Below are positions 4,819 to 6,428 of a DNA stretch of 6,428 nucleotides, one piece after another (the stretch's first letter is position 1; every line of letters starts with the position of its first letter). The notes beneath the pieces were generated by a model, which made no database searches, was not told the DNA's origin, and saw only the letters and a list, made by a program, of their open reading frames with translations. The position numbers and the translations under genes are program-made. The stretch covers positions 1-6,428 of the forward strand of contig JAVXAG010000102.1 in assembly GCA_036660615.1 (NCBI GenBank). Direction: 5' to 3'. Source of the DNA: JAVXAG01 sp036660615 (GTDB taxonomy: Bacteria; Bacillota; Clostridia; Peptostreptococcales; Anaerovoracaceae).

Positions 4819-5085
4819 CTACTGTTCCAAAAGCTTGATTATTTCCATTAATCGAGCTTTTTGTTTGCCATCCATCATAGGCATAAGGCTCTTTACTGTA
4901 GCTAGTTGCTTGTCATAAGAAACATTGTTATTTTTTAACTGCTCCTTGATTTTTCTAAGTTCCGATACCAATTCATCGTCACTTTTATTCTCATAGCTCT
5001 TTACCTTCTTTACGTCTATGTTTTTCCCATTAGAAAGACCTAGCTGACTAGCTAACTCCATGATCATTTTATCGTCTAATTCCAT
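4819..5085 (-). CDS. Small helical protein of unknown function
   Basis: I do not recognise this 88-residue product. It is charged, lysine- and glutamate-rich, has no membrane segment or signal, and looks wholly helical. The middle (about 33-56, DDELVSELRKIKEQLKNNNV) could form a coiled coil and the end (LMPMMDGKQKARLMEIIKLL) an amphipathic helix. The stretch MELASQLGLS near residue 9 faintly recalls a helix-turn-helix but is too weak to call. The start is the ATG at 5085-5083, five bases after GGAGGT (5096-5091). Another ATG at 5090 directly abuts that site but runs into a stop after four codons. The gene diverges from the unknown gene at 5177 and converges on the one at 4321; its last codons contain that gene's terminator. 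TAGTAG forms a double stop. Confidence 0.8.
   Translation of the reverse strand: MELDDKMIMELASQLGLSNGKNIDVKKVKSYENKSDDELVSELRKIKEQLKNNNVSYDKQLATVKSLMPMMDGKQKARLMEIIKLLEQ
4829..4862 (+). terminator. Rho-independent terminator inside the convergent gene
   Basis: agcttgatta (4832-4841) pairs over ten positions, with one G-T pair, with taatcgagct (4849-4858) around a seven-base loop. It is preceded by four A and followed by TTTTTG. It ends plus-strand transcription of the membrane-protein gene about 25 bases after its stop, yet lies within the last codons of the minus-strand gene. On the minus strand the following run is only TTTTGG. Confidence 0.8.
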
Positions 5086-5090
5086 TTCAT

Positions 5091-5096
5091 ACCTCC
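5091..5096 (-). promoter_or_regulatory. Ribosome binding site that decides the start of the 88-residue gene
   Basis: GGAGGT on the minus strand is followed at once by ATGAAATGG. The first ATG has no spacing and leads to TAG after four codons. The second, at 5085, has the standard five-base spacing and opens the gene. Confidence 0.7.
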
Positions 5097-5114
5097 AAAA
5101 ATATACTTCCTCTA

Positions 5115-5150
5115 ATTATATGCACCTCTTGGCCAATGTTGTCATATAAT
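5115..5150. promoter_or_regulatory. Palindromic divergent promoter/operator
   Basis: The 36-bp site is symmetric in layout: ATTATATG (5115-5122), six bases, TTGGCCAA (5129-5136), six bases, CATATAAT (5143-5150). Each outer arm contains a TATAAT -10 box, one facing left (5120-5115) and one facing right (5145-5150). The leaders to the genes at 5085 and 5177 would be about 20 bases each. The -35 regions are poor, which suggests help from a regulator or control by a dimer bound at the dyad. The symmetry is seen; the regulator is inferred. Confidence 0.6.
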
Positions 5151-5176
5151 ATTATAGAATTTTTTGGAGGTACATT

Positions 5177-5431
5177 ATGGCTATAGGTCCTATCCCAATT
5201 TTACTTATTTTTTTCTTTTTAAAAGAAAATCATAGCTTCTCCATGCCTGCTATAAATACATTGCAAGTAGAGGCTATGCTAGACAATGTAAAAGGTGTAT
5301 TAAATACAATAGACAAAATAAGCAGTTTCGGTCAATTTACTCAAGAACAACAGCTTCCCGATATGAAAAAACTAATGGAACTTGCAGGCCCTGTTTTAGC
5401 AGCTATGAATACAACCTCAAATGATGATTGA
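5177..5431 (+). CDS. Small protein of unknown function with hydrophobic N-terminus
   Basis: I do not recognise this 84-residue product. Residues about 2-15 (MAIGPIPILLIFFFLKE) are strongly hydrophobic, with prolines, and could be a short membrane anchor or a hydrophobic patch. The remainder is predicted helical: LQVEAMLDNVKGVLNTIDKI (29-48), then KKLMELAGPVLAAM, ending in a polar NTTSNDD tail. There is no cysteine. The start has GGAGGT (5166-5171) five bases upstream, and the 18 bases spanning ribosome binding site and start codon are repeated exactly at the aldolase gene. It shares the palindromic promoter with the 88-residue gene, which suggests joint control and perhaps a shared role. No terminator is seen before the aldolase gene, 52 bases on. 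Confidence 0.78.
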   Translation: MAIGPIPILLIFFFLKENHSFSMPAINTLQVEAMLDNVKGVLNTIDKISSFGQFTQEQQLPDMKKLMELAGPVLAAMNTTSNDD

Positions 5432-5455
5432 ATATTTACCCCCATAGTGTATAAT
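5428..5455 (+). promoter_or_regulatory. Promoter of the aldolase gene
   Basis: TTGAAT (5428-5433), a 16-bp spacer and a perfect TATAAT (5450-5455) lie just upstream. The -35 box overlaps the TGA stop of the preceding small gene. The leader would be about 20 bases and ends in GGAGGT (5473-5478) at five-base spacing. Confidence 0.65.
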
Positions 5456-5483
5456 AGAAGTAGTAATATTATGGAGGTACATT

Positions 5484-6413
5484 ATGGCTTTAATAACAAC
5501 AAAAGAAATGTTTGCTAAAGCACTAGTCAGCGATTATGCTATTGGTGCATTTAACGTAAATAACATGGAAATCATTCAGGGAATTGTGGACGCTGCTCAA
5601 ATTGAACAGGCTCCATTAATTTTGCAAGTTTCTGCGGGAGCAAGAAAATATGCAAAACCTGCATATTTGGTAAAACTAGTAGAAGCGGCAATTATGGATA
5701 CCGGAGTTGACGTTGCTCTTCATCTTGATCATGGAGATGACTTTGACATATGCAAAAAATGCGTTGATGATGGCTTTACTTCAGTAATGGTAGACGGTTC
5801 AAAGCACCCATTTGAAGAAAACATCGCTTTAACAAAACAAGTGGTTGACTACGCACATGCATACGGTGTAGTAGTTGAAGCTGAACTTGGCAAATTAGCA
5901 GGAATCGAAGATGACGTAAATGTTGATATTCGTTCTGCTACTTTTACAGATCCTGACGAAGCTGCAGAATTTGTAGAAAGAACTGGCGTTGACTCTTTGG
6001 CCATAGCTATTGGTACTAGCCACGGAGCATATAAATTCAAAGGAGATCCATATCTTGACTTTGAAAGACTAAAAAAAATACACGCACTACTTCCCGACAC
6101 TCCTCTTGTTCTGCATGGCGCATCTACTGTTCTAAAAGAATTTGTTGATAGATGTAACCAATATGGCGGAAACATACCGGGTGCCCAAGGTGTTCCAGAA
6201 GAAATGATTAGAGAAGCAACAAAGTATGGCATCTGCAAAGTAAACATCGATACCGATTTAAGACTGGCTATGACTGCTGAGATTAGACGAGTATTGATGG
6301 AAAGTCCAGCTGAGTTTGACCCAAGAAAATATCTTGGTCCTGGACGAGATGCAATCACAAAGATGGTTCAACATAAAATCAAAGACGTACTTAACTGTTC
6401 AAACACAAAATAA
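5484..6413 (+). CDS. fba: Class II fructose-1,6-bisphosphate aldolase
   Basis: This cytoplasmic, zinc-dependent enzyme of glycolysis and gluconeogenesis reversibly splits fructose 1,6-bisphosphate into dihydroxyacetone phosphate and glyceraldehyde 3-phosphate. The 309-residue length is typical of the class. Motifs in order are AFNVNNMEI (22-30), HLDHGDD (80-86) with catalytic Asp82 and zinc ligand His83, the SVMVDGS signature (100-106), EAELG (132-136), IGTSHG (176-181) with zinc ligand His180, HGAS (211-214) with His211, and the phosphate-binding KVNIDTD (252-258). All are intact. The closely related tagatose-bisphosphate aldolases share this fold, but there is no galactitol or tagatose gene context here. 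It has its own promoter at 5428-5455 and a strong GGAGGT site. The 15 bases after the stop show nothing further. Confidence 0.96.
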   Translation: MALITTKEMFAKALVSDYAIGAFNVNNMEIIQGIVDAAQIEQAPLILQVSAGARKYAKPAYLVKLVEAAIMDTGVDVALHLDHGDDFDICKKCVDDGFTSVMVDGSKHPFEENIALTKQVVDYAHAYGVVVEAELGKLAGIEDDVNVDIRSATFTDPDEAAEFVERTGVDSLAIAIGTSHGAYKFKGDPYLDFERLKKIHALLPDTPLVLHGASTVLKEFVDRCNQYGGNIPGAQGVPEEMIREATKYGICKVNIDTDLRLAMTAEIRRVLMESPAEFDPRKYLGPGRDAITKMVQHKIKDVLNCSNTK

Positions 6414-6428
6414 CGATTCTCTACCAAA

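Noticed and set aside
5088..5090. ATG directly after GGAGGT as start of the 88-residue gene
   Set aside because: It has no spacing from the ribosome binding site and reaches a stop after four codons.
5849..6358. 169-codon frame antisense to the aldolase gene
   Set aside because: It is a shadow of the strongly supported fba reading frame, with no ribosome binding site or family likeness.

Overview
The window looks like part of a low-GC Firmicute chromosome, most likely a clostridium (Clostridia/Eubacteriales). The reasons are the AT-rich intergenic DNA, strong GGAGG-type ribosome binding sites, TTGNNN/TATAAT promoters, a Firmicute-type class II aldolase, and a small single-membrane-span protein with an MltG-like end. 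The exact genus cannot be read from the sequence.

Layout. The left two thirds is read on the minus strand. From upstream to downstream it holds an RluA-family pseudouridine synthase (4142-3171), two tandem type I signal peptidases (3150-2641 and 2624-2103), a tract of 33-bp tandem repeats (1824-2069), smpB (1748-1281), a gene-less block of about 700 bp, and ssrA/tmRNA (554-195). tmRNA and SmpB are the two partners of trans-translation, which rescues stalled ribosomes and tags the unfinished protein for proteolysis. The right third holds a membrane-anchored protein (4321-4806, plus), two unknown small proteins transcribed divergently from one palindromic promoter (5085-4819 minus and 5177-5431 plus), and a class II fructose-bisphosphate aldolase (5484-6413, plus).

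The genes are mostly housekeeping. The unusual material is non-coding. (i) A GC-richer structured element at 1-145 carries a copy of the ssrA 3' end. (ii) The block between smpB and ssrA contains a near-consensus orphan Fur box, a ~300-bp palindromic MITE-like element with internally repeated arms, and a degenerate TTTCCC-rich repeat tract; the whole block is flanked by a 15-bp direct repeat that suggests insertion into a once compact smpB-ssrA spacer. (iii) The 33-bp repeat lies just upstream of smpB and stays open in the smpB reading frame. (iv) An almost perfectly symmetric 36-bp dyad contains both -10 boxes of the divergent small-gene pair. I see no complete novel defence or metabolic system. 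The best leads are the MITE-like palindrome with the Fur box, the split smpB/ssrA spacer, and the unknown divergent small-protein pair.
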